Assembly (NCBI GenBank): GCA_033065855.1
Contig: JAVXUO010001343.1
Span: forward strand, 186,001 to 250,000
Length of the DNA: 64,000 nt
Reading direction: 5' to 3'
Origin: Escallonia rubra
Lineage: Eukaryota > Streptophyta > Magnoliopsida > Escalloniales > Escalloniaceae
Below, piece by piece: positions 1 through 11,191 of the stretch. The notes beneath the pieces were generated by a model that was given only the letters and a program-made list of their open reading frames with translations, was not told the DNA's origin and did not search any database. The first letter of the stretch is position 1; the number at the start of each line of letters is the position of its first letter. The position numbers and the translations under genes were made by a program.

Positions 1-259
1 ACCAGAAAAAGTAGAAATGGAGTGGAATGATCACTAGGGTGGTATTATGTACTGGAAATCAGCATGGCAGTGCAAAAACAGTACTTATATGCTTTTCTTT
101 AAGCTGCCTATGCAGAAATTCATGTGGATCAGATTTTGTAACGGTATCAACAGCGCTTCTGGTTTTATGTTGTGGGTCTGAAATACACGCCCTTTCTGTT
201 CCAGATGATATCGTGGAATTATAACACTGAACTAAGATTATTTTTTGACCTTTGTGTAG

Positions 260-1245
260 GATCCACTTTTACAAAAGAAAGAAGATTATCAAATTTGGTG
301 AAGATGCTAACTGCAGTTCTCAAATTTATTGTTGATTCCACTATGATGGATCTTGCTTCTAGCAATAGAGAAAGGTGCTTGAAGTTTACTGTGGACTACA
401 TGGAATTTATAATCTCCAATGTAAGGAGGCATACCTATGACCAGCTGCAGTTAAAGGAGGAAGACATGAAAGAAACATTTCTGTGTTTGAAGAGTTCCTT
501 CACCTATGCAGCCAAGTTACTCAACTTAGTACTTTCGAGTTCTTCCGAGGCTTCACCGCCGCCACCAGAAGCTTACAATCTTGCCAATCATCTGCTTGAT
601 CTTATTCTTTTCAGTGAAGAATGCTTGGGGTCGGGCTATGCAGCACGTCTTATTGCTGTAGCAAAGCCATGGCTGCCTGATTTGGTCCTTGCATTGGGAT
701 CCTGGTACATACCAAAACAGACGTCAGGGAAGAAGGTGCGTTCCACTGCATCTGACACTGATGAGTCCAGTTTCCCTTCATGGCCCTTAATTTTAGCGAA
801 GATTGAGCTCTGTGAATTAAGTGACATTGGCTCAGATGAGGAATCTGATAGAGTTACTAAATCAGAGGAATTTTCTGCATTTAAAACATTGTTGGGTATG
901 ATGATTCAGCTGTTGAGAGCAAATCATAATGTCTTAGATGCTGTTGGGGTCTTTCTTTTGAGTGGTTCAGCAGTTGGATTGGAGAAAAAGGACTTCGAGT
1001 TAGTACTGGGACTCCTGCACTTTATATGCGCGAAGTTAGTCAGGCATGAAAATAGAGAGTGGGGAGAACTTAATTTAATGTTAGAATCTCTGCAAGAGAT
1101 CTATCCACAAATCGAGACGGAAGCTGATGCGCTTGAAAACTGCGAGGAAGGAAAGCAGAAGCTACAGAGTGCAATAGCATTGCTTCAACCCGTTTGGATG
1201 TGTTATATTAGTGAAACTGGGAGGGAAGCAATGGAGGAAGAATAA
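260..1245 (+). CDS. Last exon of an unrecognised plant protein (5' part outside window)
   Basis: An open frame runs to a TAA at 1243-1245. The likely acceptor is the TTTGTGTAG ending at 259, giving a terminal exon of about 328 codons. Reading upstream of the acceptor is probably intron, although the frame stays open for some distance. The protein is strongly helical (alternating Leu-rich amphipathic stretches), soluble, with no signal peptide or membrane segment. It has a Ser/Pro patch (SSSSEASPPPPEA), an acidic stretch (SDIGSDEESD) and an acidic C-terminus ending EAMEEE. That pattern fits an ARM/HEAT-like solenoid, but I do not recognise the family and assign no function. The gene converges with the Ca2+-ATPase gene on the other strand. 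Confidence 0.7.
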
Positions 1246-2016
1246 CTTCGGTTTACAAGTATGACTGTTCATAGAAACATTAATGTTAAGAAGCATCATT
1301 TGTACCTCGGTTAAAGAATGGTGAACTCAATTGACTTTGACAAACATATTACAGGGTTATAAAGTCATAATCTCCTGTTTTTTCGCTGATATTGCTGATC
1401 TGCTTTAGTTGTTGAATGAGTGATGCAGTAGTTTACACATTAAGTTACGCCTTGGTTAATAAGTCAGGCGCTTCATAAATTCTTTACCTTTGTTGCACGC
1501 ACCCTGTGCTTTTGCTAAAAAACTTGCAGCTAACTTAGGGCAGTAATTAACACCAAAAGCATTGGCAGACCAGATTTTAAGGAATTCTACAATTCATTTA
1601 AGATAGACAGCCGTACCATAAGTATTAGCTGTACATGAAATGAAAAAGTTTCATCGTTAGATGACAGAATGTACATTTCAGTAAGGCAATACAAGGAAGA
1701 CAAGTTCAACTAGTGAGTTGCTTGGTAAGAGTAAGCAGTTTTGCTCTCACTTAACCCGAATTCATCTAACAGATGCTTGAAAACGTTCACGAAGTTGTAA
1801 TCACCAGAATGATCCTTGGCTGGAATCTGGTAGTGATCTTCTTGTTGCCACAAACCAGAAAAGAGGAAGAAACTTGAGATCCTATGGTTTTTACTTCTTT
1901 ATCCAGTTTTCTAGACAGTCAAACAAGCCATCATCACCTCCTTCCTGTCAATAAAGATGTATAACTTGAGAATGATACCCTGGTACGAATAGGAATCTTC
2001 AAGCTTTTCAACAAAG
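1246..2016. other. Spacer between two convergent genes (3' UTRs)
   Basis: AT-rich sequence without a convincing reading frame. It should contain the 3' UTR of the upstream gene and the 3' UTR, possibly also a short last exon, of the Ca2+-ATPase gene on the minus strand. No repeat or RNA gene was seen. Confidence 0.6.
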
Positions 2017-5000
2017 CTAAGGATTCCAAATATCAAAAGTAGTATCTCGGCTTAATGTACTTACAACAGGAATCATCTTCAAGCCCGCAGCAACGGGCAT
2101 GCCTAAAAATCCGATAAGTACGCAGACAAACCACTGTGCGAATGTGAGAGGAGTTGTGTTTGCAATTGTACCCAGGTACTCGACAATTATGATTTGGAAG
2201 AAGACAGTGCAGCTGAGAACCCCCACGAAGATATTGTTGTCCATCATGCCTTCGAACACATCTATTTTCTCCATCTCTCGAGAGCTAATCTCGTTGAAGA
2301 CCTGAAGAAGAAAATCAGGATACTTTGCATGAGTTAGATGTCCTCAATAGCTTGGATACACGTGTGTAAGAATGTCTTGATACTACAGGTGGATGAATAC
2401 GATAATGCACGGTAGCATGGAAGGTAACACATGCGATTTCATCGTGTTCAACTTGCTATCCATGACAACGTAATTGGCCAATCTTCAGATGCAACATTTG
2501 TGCATGATAGGAGTCGTGATTTTTATTCGAGGAAGAAAACCTCCATAAAAGCTTTAAAATCTAGTCCATGCCACCAATATTTGTAGGAGATGGATTCTCA
2601 CTCAAAACATAACATCATTGAGACGAGTGCAGATAGATCTCGTTTAAGAACATACCTGGCAGAAGACGAACAAGTTGAATATAAGTGTGTTAAGGATCCG
2701 GTCAGAGTTGGCACCATTAAGGCGAAATATTGCCTTTCCATTAGCCTGAAGGAACCATATCGCCAATAACTGATACAAGGATTGCCCTAAGATATTCCTC
2801 CACATAACAGTAGTGATGAAGTTTCCCTTCCTTCCAACTGGTGGTCTCCTCATTAATTCATCATTTGGAGGCTCAGTTGCCAGTGCAAGTGCTCCTAATG
2901 TATCCATAATCATGTTAACCCACAAAAGCTGAACAGCTGTGAGGGGAGCACTTCCTGAAGCAAGTAGAAAATGGAAGGATAAGGGCTAAGCTTAAACAGT
3001 GGCTTAACTAAGTTATCACCGTATTCTATAAGTTTGAAATGTAAGAGGTAGACAACTGATGATTTTGTGCAGGCTTACCTGTCAAACAAGCGGAAGAAAA
3101 GTTAACAATCAAAGCAACCACATTGACGGTCAGTTGAAACTGTACAAACTTTTGAATGTTTGTGGCGACTAAGCGTCCCCATTTCGCCACCGTCACAATT
3201 GTGGAGAAGTTATCATCAAGAATTATGACATCAGCACTCTCTTTAGCCACCTGAAAGATGGAAATTCCTGAATCAGGGGAACTGACAATTGAAAATTGTT
3301 CAAGATATGAAGTAATGAGGTTGACACACAAACATGTGCAGACAGCACAATCCTCAGCTGCAGTCAGCAAATGGATATGTTTTTGCTTTCATACTCTAAG
3401 GGGCAGTAAGGGCGAAGCTTCTCAACATAATCTAGCATTTTCTCTTAGTGGCTCAACTGTTCCTCAACAATTTAGAGGACCCTTCCATGTAGCATCCTGT
3501 TCTTGAAAGTACAAGTTTGATCTTCGGCATGCATGATAAGAAACGCTTCAGCTGCGTTGTTATTGATTCATGTCGATGTTGCATCTGTAAGCAACTAAAC
3601 TTCATATACCGGAGTCCATTTTCCGGGCCCAACGACAGACAAAATCTAGATTGCTCTATGCTAAGCTTACATAGGGTATACGCTGCATTTGAAATCCGCT
3701 CTACTTTGAAATCCCGAAGAAATCCGCTCTACTTTATATATCAGAGTCCATTTTTCAAGATTTCTCTATGCTAAGCCTACATAGGGCATGCGTGCCTCTC
3801 TTTGTTGAAATATGTGTCCAATGTCAGTTCGAAGAGACTAAGAGAGATCTCAGTATGCTCACCTCAGTTCCAGCAATGCCCATTGCAAGTCCAATATCTG
3901 CTTCATGAAGTGCAGGGGCATCATTTGTTCCGTCGCCGGTCACAGCCACAACTTCACCAAATGTGGTGCGCAGGTGCTTTACCAACGTATGCTTGTCTAG
4001 AGGTGAAGATCGAGCCATCACCTACACAAGGCATTATAATAGTGAATTTTAACATCGGGTAACATCCCTTACAGCTCAGAAGTAACAAAGATTAGATAAG
4101 AACCTGGATTTTGGGAATAAGTTCAAGCAATTCCTCTTGACTCTTCTCCCTGAAGACCGGTCCTTCTATTGCAATACCATCAGTAAGTATCCCACATTCC
4201 CTTGCTATAGCCTTTGCAGTATTTATGTTGTCTCCTGTAACCATTCTAACTGTAACACCAGCAGACCGACATTGGGCAACAGATTTCTGGACACCGGGAC
4301 GAACTGGATCTTTGATTCCAACAATTCCTATACAAGTATATCCCGAAGCTGGAATAGGATTATCAGCAGAGAACCCATTTTCCAGTTCCATATAGGCAAG
4401 ACATAGGGTCCTAAGCGCTTCACTAGCAAACTGGTCGATTGTAACATTGAGAAGGTGAATGGATTCATTGTCAAGAGGAACAACTTCACCGTCTGAATTG
4501 ATCACCTTGTCACAGGCAGCCAAAACTATTTCCGAAGCACCTTTGCAGTGAGCTCGTAGACCACCTCCAGGTAGCTCCAGCACCACCCCCATTCGCTTCT
4601 TCGTAGAATTGAATGGCTCAACTTTGACAAGTTTGGACGTTTGGCGCTCCGCCTGAAAATCCCCACCAAGTGATAAGCCAAACTCCAATAAAGCAGTCTC
4701 TGTTGGGGTTCCCAACAATTCATTTTTTCCTTCTTTGTTAACCACCACTTCTCCCCCAGTGTTGTTAAATATCGCTTGTAGCAGAAGTCCAGTTGCAGAT
4801 TCTGGGATTTCCGAGCACAAAGTAGAGATATTGCCTTGATTGCTCTCATCCTTGACCTTCATACAAATGCATGATTTCACAACAGTCATGTGGTTGGTAG
4901 TTAGTGTGCCTGTTTTGTCACTGCAAATAGTTGTTGCAGACCCCATTGTCTCACATGCTGCAAGATGACGGACGAGTGCCTTGTCATTCATCATCCTCTT

Positions 5001-7954
5001 CATGGCGAAGGCAAGGCTCAAAGTCACAGCCAGAGGCAGTCCCTCAGGAACTGCAACGACAACAATCGTTACCCCAACAGCAAAGTATTCCAACATTTCT
5101 ATCGCATCACGTCCAGACCAGCTCCACAAAGTTCCCTCGTGCAGTTTACGACCAAACAATCGTTGTACCAAAACTGCAAAAGTCACTATAGCAAATAATA
5201 GGCCTATCTTTCCAACAATGGTTGCTACTCCATTTAACTTAACCTGCAGTGGGGTCTCATCGTCCCCTCCTTCGCTAAGCGTTTCCATCAGTTTACCCCA
5301 TTGAGTTCTCATCCCCACAGTAGTAACCATCATCTTGCATGATCCATCTTGGACCTTGGTTCCAGACAGAAGAAAAGGATTTTCAGCAGTTACCATTACT
5401 GGCTCGCTCTCTCCAGTCAAACTTGATTCGTCAATTAACACAGAAAATCCCGAAAGAAAAAGTCCATCTGCAGGGACCTGATCCCCGATAGCAAGATGTA
5501 CAATATCACCAGGAAGTAACGCATAAATTGACATTTTCTGCCTATAACCGTTCCTTGTAACTTGAATCGTGATCTTCTTCTTCTCTTTGTCCAAATCCCT
5601 GAACTGTAAAGATTGGCGATAATCACTTGTTGCTGTGACAAACACCACCAGCAAGATGCTCGCAACAATTCCAAGACCATCATGGGCTCCCTTTGGCCAT
5701 CCTTCAGTCGCTAGGCCAACTATCAAAGAGACAAATGCACACACACCAAGGATCATGAGGGTCATGTCTTGAAGGGATTCCCAAACAAATACCCAAAAAC
5801 TCTGAGCTTCACTCTCAGTGAATTCATTGATCCCATAAATCTGCTGTCTGAGGGTCAGCGCATCATTATCAACGGAAAGGCCGTCGGTGGGTGATGTGGC
5901 AAGCTTGTTCGCTATACCAGCTACCCCACCATGAAATTTCAGCTTCTTTAAATCATGGCCCTCAACAATGGATCCCAACTCATCACCACATACTTGAAAA
6001 CCAGCAGCTTTAACTTCTTCAGGTACAGTATAGTCGCTTGGTTGCACACCTGCAAACACACCAGACAAGAGTGTTAGTCCTGAAAACCTCTGATCATGGC
6101 AAAAACTAAGTATAGACAAGTAACAAACTCACCTTTTATAAACTGAAATGCTGCTTTCGAAACAAGTACTGCAATTCTCAACTTCTCCTATATTATGCAA
6201 GACAAAAGCTTCAGTAATCTCAGGACAGAAAAAGGAAGAAGCAAGTCAACAGAGACTCGTGATAGAAGGATGGCATCCTAGAAAGCGATAATCGAACTAA
6301 TGCTCAATATTAACGTGAAAACTCCGTAAAAAAGGTTAAAAAATCCTCTTCCGCATGCAAAATTAGCATCAGCCGTGTTTTTTTCCTTTTTTTGTGCATA
6401 AAGAAAAGGCCGTCAAATAGTCGGGAAAGATCTGGAGTCTGCGCTCAAAAGTATAATCTAGAAATCTATACTACGTGTATTTGGATTCAATTGATTAGGT
6501 CTTTGCCGTTCAAACCTCTAATCCTTTTTTTTTTTCTAGAATTTTTTTAGCATTATAGGTGTTAAACTATAATTGGTCAGAATAACCTCTAACCCTATGA
6601 TATCTAACCTTCTCACTCCATGACCTCCCTTCCCCCATTTCATAATAAACTACCTTCCTTCCCGTGCATAACACGGAGTTTAAGCTAGTATGAAGAAAAG
6701 GAAGAGGCTACGGGACCATATTTAGTGTCCTCGTCCATATTCTACTGATTCTGAAGTATTCACAGCAACTGCATTTGTCAAAATACTAAAGAATGTCCTA
6801 GTCCTAGTCCTATTGCAACTTTTTTGCACCGTACTCATGGAAATTCTCAGAATCACACGAGAATAGTACAAGTTTATTTCTTCTCTATAAGTAAAGCTAA
6901 GGCAATTCAACTCATCAAGGAAGCTTGCACCACTGATCCCTACATCAACATGTAAGTGTAACCGATTCAAAGATGCTGCTGTCTTGGTCCAATATCTAGG
7001 TCTGTCACTTTTGCTAGAGAAATTAATTATCAATTTTGTAATCTTTGGACCATTTCCCCCTTCTTCATTTAATGGATTCAAAGCTTTGGATTTAAAGATT
7101 GGACTATGTAACCCATTCAACAGTGCTGCTGTCTTGGCCCAATATCTAGGTCTGTTACTTTTGCTAGAGAAATTAATTATCACTTTTGCAATCTTTGGAC
7201 CATGTCGCCTTCTTTATTTAATGGATTGAGGAGAAATTGACAAATAAAACCGGAGAGAATTCTAAGCTGCCCTTTTTGCTTTGAACATCTTTAAGAAAAA
7301 CAAATTGGGAATCGGAACCATGGAATTTGGGCACTGCCAATGTGACAACCTCAATTCTGGGGGGCTTATTATGGGCCAAAGATTGCTGTGGCACCAGCTA
7401 GTTCTTCCTTTTGTCAAGCCAAGTCGTTGGTCTTAATTAGGCATGTGTTACTCACAGTCAAAAGGGCAGGTGAACTATGTTGCACCTATTCAGTCTCTCG
7501 TTATGGTTGTCAAGTCTTAGTTCATTGACTATATTTCATTAAATTAAGTAGGCTCGCAATTCAACTTTGATCATCAGAAAAAAAAAAAGAAGAAGACGAT
7601 ATCTTATAGTAATAAATACATGTGAATACACATATTTGAGCTAGCGATATTGTCAAAGCACTTTCTGAAGACGTATAAGTCGACTTTATTCTTTATCATC
7701 TATTTAATTCAACAAGAAGATCAAACAAACGAACGCAGAGCCAAAAACGAGTAACGATGTTGACCCCTCAAGAGTACCTGGTTGGTGCGGCGCATTGCAG
7801 CAGCCTCATGGCGCTTGGAAAGGTTGGCGGTGAAACGGAACCTCCGCTTGGGGTTCTTCACCAGCCCGCAGACGTTCCTCCATCTCTGCAGCACCTCCTC
7901 CGACGAGTGCTTTGGCTTCACACCTCCGAAATTCTCGTTCAGAAAACTCTCCAT
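2017..7954 (-). CDS. ACA2: Autoinhibited P-type IIB Ca2+-ATPase, ACA1/2/7 type
   Basis: This pump moves Ca2+ out of the cytosol using ATP; close relatives sit in the ER, plasma membrane or plastid envelope. Seven exons on the minus strand, in coding order: 7778-7954, 6133-6187, 4104-6049, 3863-4021, 3079-3250, 2656-2954 and 2017-2301. All introns are GT-AG and the phases join cleanly, giving about 1030 residues against roughly 1015-1020 in Arabidopsis ACA1/2. Visible are the basic N-terminal calmodulin-binding autoinhibitor ([16 protein letters not shown], about residues 34-49), the TGES loop near 289-292, the phosphorylation motif DKTGTLT with the aspartate near 455, the hinge [10 protein letters not shown] near 755-764, and C-terminal membrane segments. 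ATG at 7954 was chosen because MESFLNENF matches family starts; an in-frame ATG at 7978 also exists. The extreme C-terminus is uncertain: an exact GTAAGT donor at 2064-2059 follows KMIPV, so the 15 terminal residues here may be replaced by a short extra exon. ACA1, ACA2 and ACA7 cannot be told apart by eye. Confidence 0.93.
3251..3862 (-). repeat. ACA intron 4 with a short internal duplication
   Basis: Intron between the [10 protein letters not shown] exon and the following membrane exon. Within it CTCTATGCTAAGC plus TACATAGGG appears near 3654 and again near 3765, with a shared AGTCCATTTT stretch before each copy. This points to a partly diverged tandem duplication of about 110 bases. No coding function was seen. 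Confidence 0.5.
6188..7777 (-). other. Large first intron of the Ca2+-ATPase gene
   Basis: A 1.6-kb intron separates the autoinhibitory N-terminal exon from the small second exon. It is AT-rich and contains the 150-base tandem duplication listed separately. Open frames in it look random. Confidence 0.8.
6964..7228. repeat. Two-copy tandem repeat, 150-bp period, in ACA intron 1
   Basis: The block starting ATTCAA...GCTGCTGTCTTGG at about 6964-7078 recurs at about 7114-7228. Both copies share AATATCTAGGTCTG, the TTGCTAGAGA segment, an AATCTTTGGACCAT segment and an AATGGATT end, with scattered substitutions. Confidence 0.85.
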
Positions 7955-8059
7955 TTTCCTACTGCAGTCTCGAAACACAAACCTTTGCAGTCCTCTACGT
8001 ACGCTAACGAGTTACTAGTCACGTTTGATACATTGTAAAAAGTTCACGAGACCATGTAC

Positions 8060-8070
8060 ATATATAAAGG
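8060..8070 (-). promoter_or_regulatory. Possible TATA box of the Ca2+-ATPase gene
   Basis: A TTTATATAT-like motif on the minus strand lies about 110 bases upstream of the chosen ATG. Position and sequence fit a TATA box, but the region is AT-rich and no transcript data are available. Confidence 0.3.
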
Positions 8071-8984
8071 CATTAAAGGGCATCGTTTAAAGTACAGACA
8101 AGAGGAAATTTCAGCGTAAAATCCCTTTGAGCAGTGACGAGGGAATACCACCAAACAAGAAAACGCCAGCCTCTCCTCTCTTTCTTGGAAGGCAACAGAG
8201 AGATGGCCAAAGAGGAAAGAAGAAAGGAGGAGGAGGAGGAAATTGTACGAGGATCCGAAATTAATGTACAGATATGGTCTTGTGGGTGTGGTTCTCAGCT
8301 GCTACTTTGTAACCGCTTAAGTCTCTCCTTGATACTCGGAGAGGAAATTTTGGCGGAGTCAAAGTTAAGAGGATTGATTAAGTTAATCAAATAAAATGGA
8401 AAGAGAGATTATGCTTTTTGTTAATTCTAGTAATCCTTTTTCAAGCGTGTGTGGGGTGGGGTGATCTTTCCGAGTTGGTTCCGCGTTATGGGAAAAACGC
8501 GGGAAACCCCGCGTGAATAAAGGTTAATGTTCCAAAATGCCTTTTCATTGCTTCTGATGAAGGTAAAAATTATGCACGCTAAAAGTTTGCTTTTCGTGGC
8601 TATGTTTAAAAGTTTGAGTCTGCATGATTGTGTAACATCTTTTTTTCTTTCTTTTTGGTTCGAAAGTTCTTGCACTGCATTAAGCTGTGTACAACGTCAA
8701 AACATCAAAACTATACACTATCTATACAGAATCTCAAAATCTACTTTACGATCCTCTTATTTAGTCAATCGGCACTTTCGTAGAGATTTTTTCCAAATTA
8801 AGCAGATTTTTCTATTATGAAAGCGAGGAGGGACTTTTTTCTTTCGGCTATCAACTCAAAACTGAACCCACTGATGTATAGCGTGTAAGCAGCAATGGAC
8901 GTTTGCCTGATTATGCTAATTAATACGAGAATTTCTCTACTGCCATATCCCATAGACGATCACAGCTATGGCTATTATACGTTA

Positions 8985-9240
8985 TTTGGTCTTGAAGCTC
9001 TTACTTCTAAAATGTTGAGTAGCATTATGAAACAACTGATTCCACGAAAGTAATGGTACATCTAAATTCATTTTCTTTATGACCAATCTCCAAAGTGCTT
9101 TAGAAAAAAAACACCGCATAAAAATGATCTTCGGTCTCTCGTTGAGTATGAAACAAAGCGCACTAATCATCCTGTACTATATTCCTATTCTTCAATTTGG
9201 CTTTGGTTCTTAATGCTCCTTTGCAAAGAGTCCACAAAAT
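8985..9240 (-). mobile_element. LINE remnant: zinc-binding end of a reverse transcriptase ORF
   Basis: The minus strand translates, with stops, to pieces resembling the zf-RVT region found after plant LINE reverse transcriptases: a WTLCKGALRTK-like stretch, then C-x2-C, then FFSKALWRLV and LSWNQL, ending RSKSFKTK. It is interrupted by an in-frame stop near 9170 and has no intact flanking domains, so it is a dead fragment. Confidence 0.55.
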
Positions 9241-9353
9241 GATCGAACATATTGGAATATGCCTAGTAAAGCATACAAGCTTCCACCGGGGGACAACTGT
9301 AGTTTTAGTTCTTATGACCTCCCAAGCTGTTTCAATAAGTAACCTTCCAATAG

Positions 9354-9868
9354 TAGGGGTGAGTTAAACCGTTGAAATTGATCCAACCATGAAAACCAAA
9401 CCAACAAATCCGTCTATTTCCAAAATGATTTAAAAAGATCAGTTTGGAGTTTTTTTTTCTTCTAAACCGTGCATTCGGTTTGGTCGATTCAGTTCAGACT
9501 GCACAAACCGAACCAACCGTATATAATATAACATATCTACATTTTTACATAATCCTAGTTATTCTTTACTAACCCTAGTTATCTAAAATATCATATAAAT
9601 TTGGATAAACCCTAAATCCCTTGATGTAACACACATTTTTCACTCGTTGTTTACATCTCATTAAGTGTTATTAATTATAATAAAAAAAAATTCAGTTTCT
9701 TTGGAGCTTATTAGCATGTATAAGTTATTAATTTTTGAGCCTAAACTTGATTAAAATTGAGTTTGGCCTAAATCAATCCGTTCAACTCGCAGAAACCAAA
9801 CTGTTCAACCACAGTTTGGTTTGGTATTCAACCTCCAAACTGAACCAACCAAACCGTACTCACCCTTA
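9354..9868. mobile_element. Non-autonomous hAT-type element A, AACCG-rich
   Basis: The element starts TAGGGGTGAG and ends CTCACCCTTA, which are inverted terminal repeats. It is flanked by imperfect 8-bp direct repeats (TCCAATAG / TCCAGTGG, 6 of 8 matching). Subterminal regions are full of AACCG/CGGTT motifs, with an AT-rich core carrying AACCCTAGTTAT. It is 515 bp and encodes no transposase. TIR and 8-bp duplication length fit the hAT superfamily. It is related to elements B and C near 53.0 and 54.6 kb. Confidence 0.72.
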
Positions 9869-9876
9869 TCCAGTGG

Positions 9877-11191
9877 GATGCAAATCCCACATAACTTCAT
9901 CTGTGTTCTCAGTACTACGCAAAGGCATGGCCCTTGTGCAATGTTCAAGTCCCTCAGTGCTTCTGTGCTTGAGATCTCATAAGACGAAGCAGCCAACTAG
10001 CATTGATAATCTCAGCCACTTTAGTATTAGTCTCCATGTCAGAGTCATCGATAATTTTTCTGTCTAAATTTGGTAATTAGAGGATATCCAGGCATCTATC
10101 TGTCTAGCCAAAGCCAAGTACTTTTTTCATCACCCACTTAGATAGGTAAAAGCCGTTGAAATTGGTCTTTGAGTTTCAGTATCTTATACCATGTCCAAGA
10201 TAAGTTCATATGGGGTTTAAATGTTCAAAGATGTCTCTATTTTGTGATGTGTATGTGACACTGCTTAACGCATAATGAATATCTATGAGGTGCCAAGTCC
10301 CGTAACCCACTCTCTTTTTTTAGTAGGTAAAGGTCTTCTCAAGCTACTTTCGTATCAGTACATTTACTGTCCTTACCGTGCAAAATAAAGACCCTTATCT
10401 AGTCGCAATTTGCTTGATAATTTCCTTCGTAAGTACAAAAATTGTACAACAATAGACCTATATACTAATAGGCACAAAAGCAGTCAATTGCACTCTACCA
10501 ACATAGGATAAGTACTCAGTTTAAATTAAAGAAGAGAGAAAATTGAATTGTGATGATAGTGTCACGTGTCTTTGAGATTTATTTTTCTGTAATTGACATA
10601 TTTGTCTTTGATAAAGTTTAATGGCCGTCAAAGATAGTACTAATTTGGTTCAAATTTATGAACTTAGGTACTGATTTGATACTTTTGAAATGTCGAGTAC
10701 TTAAGCTGTACTGATGTGATACTTTAAGGCACGTAATTTAATATTAACCTCTTAAATTTAAGATCATGCTCGATTCATTTGCTAAGAAAATTGAATGAGC
10801 GTAATTACGTAGCATTCTATAATAGAACGGGCTGCACATTCCCACAAAGAGAGCAGTCGAGTTATAGCGACAGTTAGCCTTAGTATGCACTATAAAATAT
10901 TTAACGACAAAAGAAATTGAGGCTTAAAATACTATCCACATCAGAGCATTGCAAAAGGGCATTTAGTCAAATGTCTAAGACACATCTGCCGTCTGATTGT
11001 AAATCGACGGCCCAGAACAGCTCGGTGAACCACAACTCATCACAGCCTAAAGAACAAATCGCAGTTCCCCCTACGATTCATCCTCATTTTCGTGGCCACC
11101 ACGAAAAAACCCTTTTTCCTTCGTGCCACGCGATTCAAATCACACACACACACACACTCTCTGTGACTGTGAGTAAACTGCTTCAGCGAAA
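9877..11191. other. Spacer and presumed 5' region of the VDAC gene
   Basis: AT-rich intergenic DNA with no supported gene. The last 300 bases carry a TATA-like motif and a short CA microsatellite (about 11142-11158) that probably lies in the VDAC 5' UTR. Confidence 0.5.
10891..10899 (+). promoter_or_regulatory. Possible TATA box of the VDAC gene
   Basis: TATAAAATA, a good plant TATA consensus, lies about 300 bases upstream of the VDAC start codon. It would imply a 5' UTR of roughly 270 bases. Confidence 0.35.

Noticed and set aside
7955..7978. Upstream in-frame ATG for the Ca2+-ATPase
   Set aside because: It would add eight residues not seen in family N-termini, and the MESFLNENF start fits better.
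9735..10067. 110-codon frame rich in Asn/Arg/Thr/Pro
   Set aside because: It is the translation of AACCG repeats in hAT-type element A plus flank. The same holds near 53000 and 54600.
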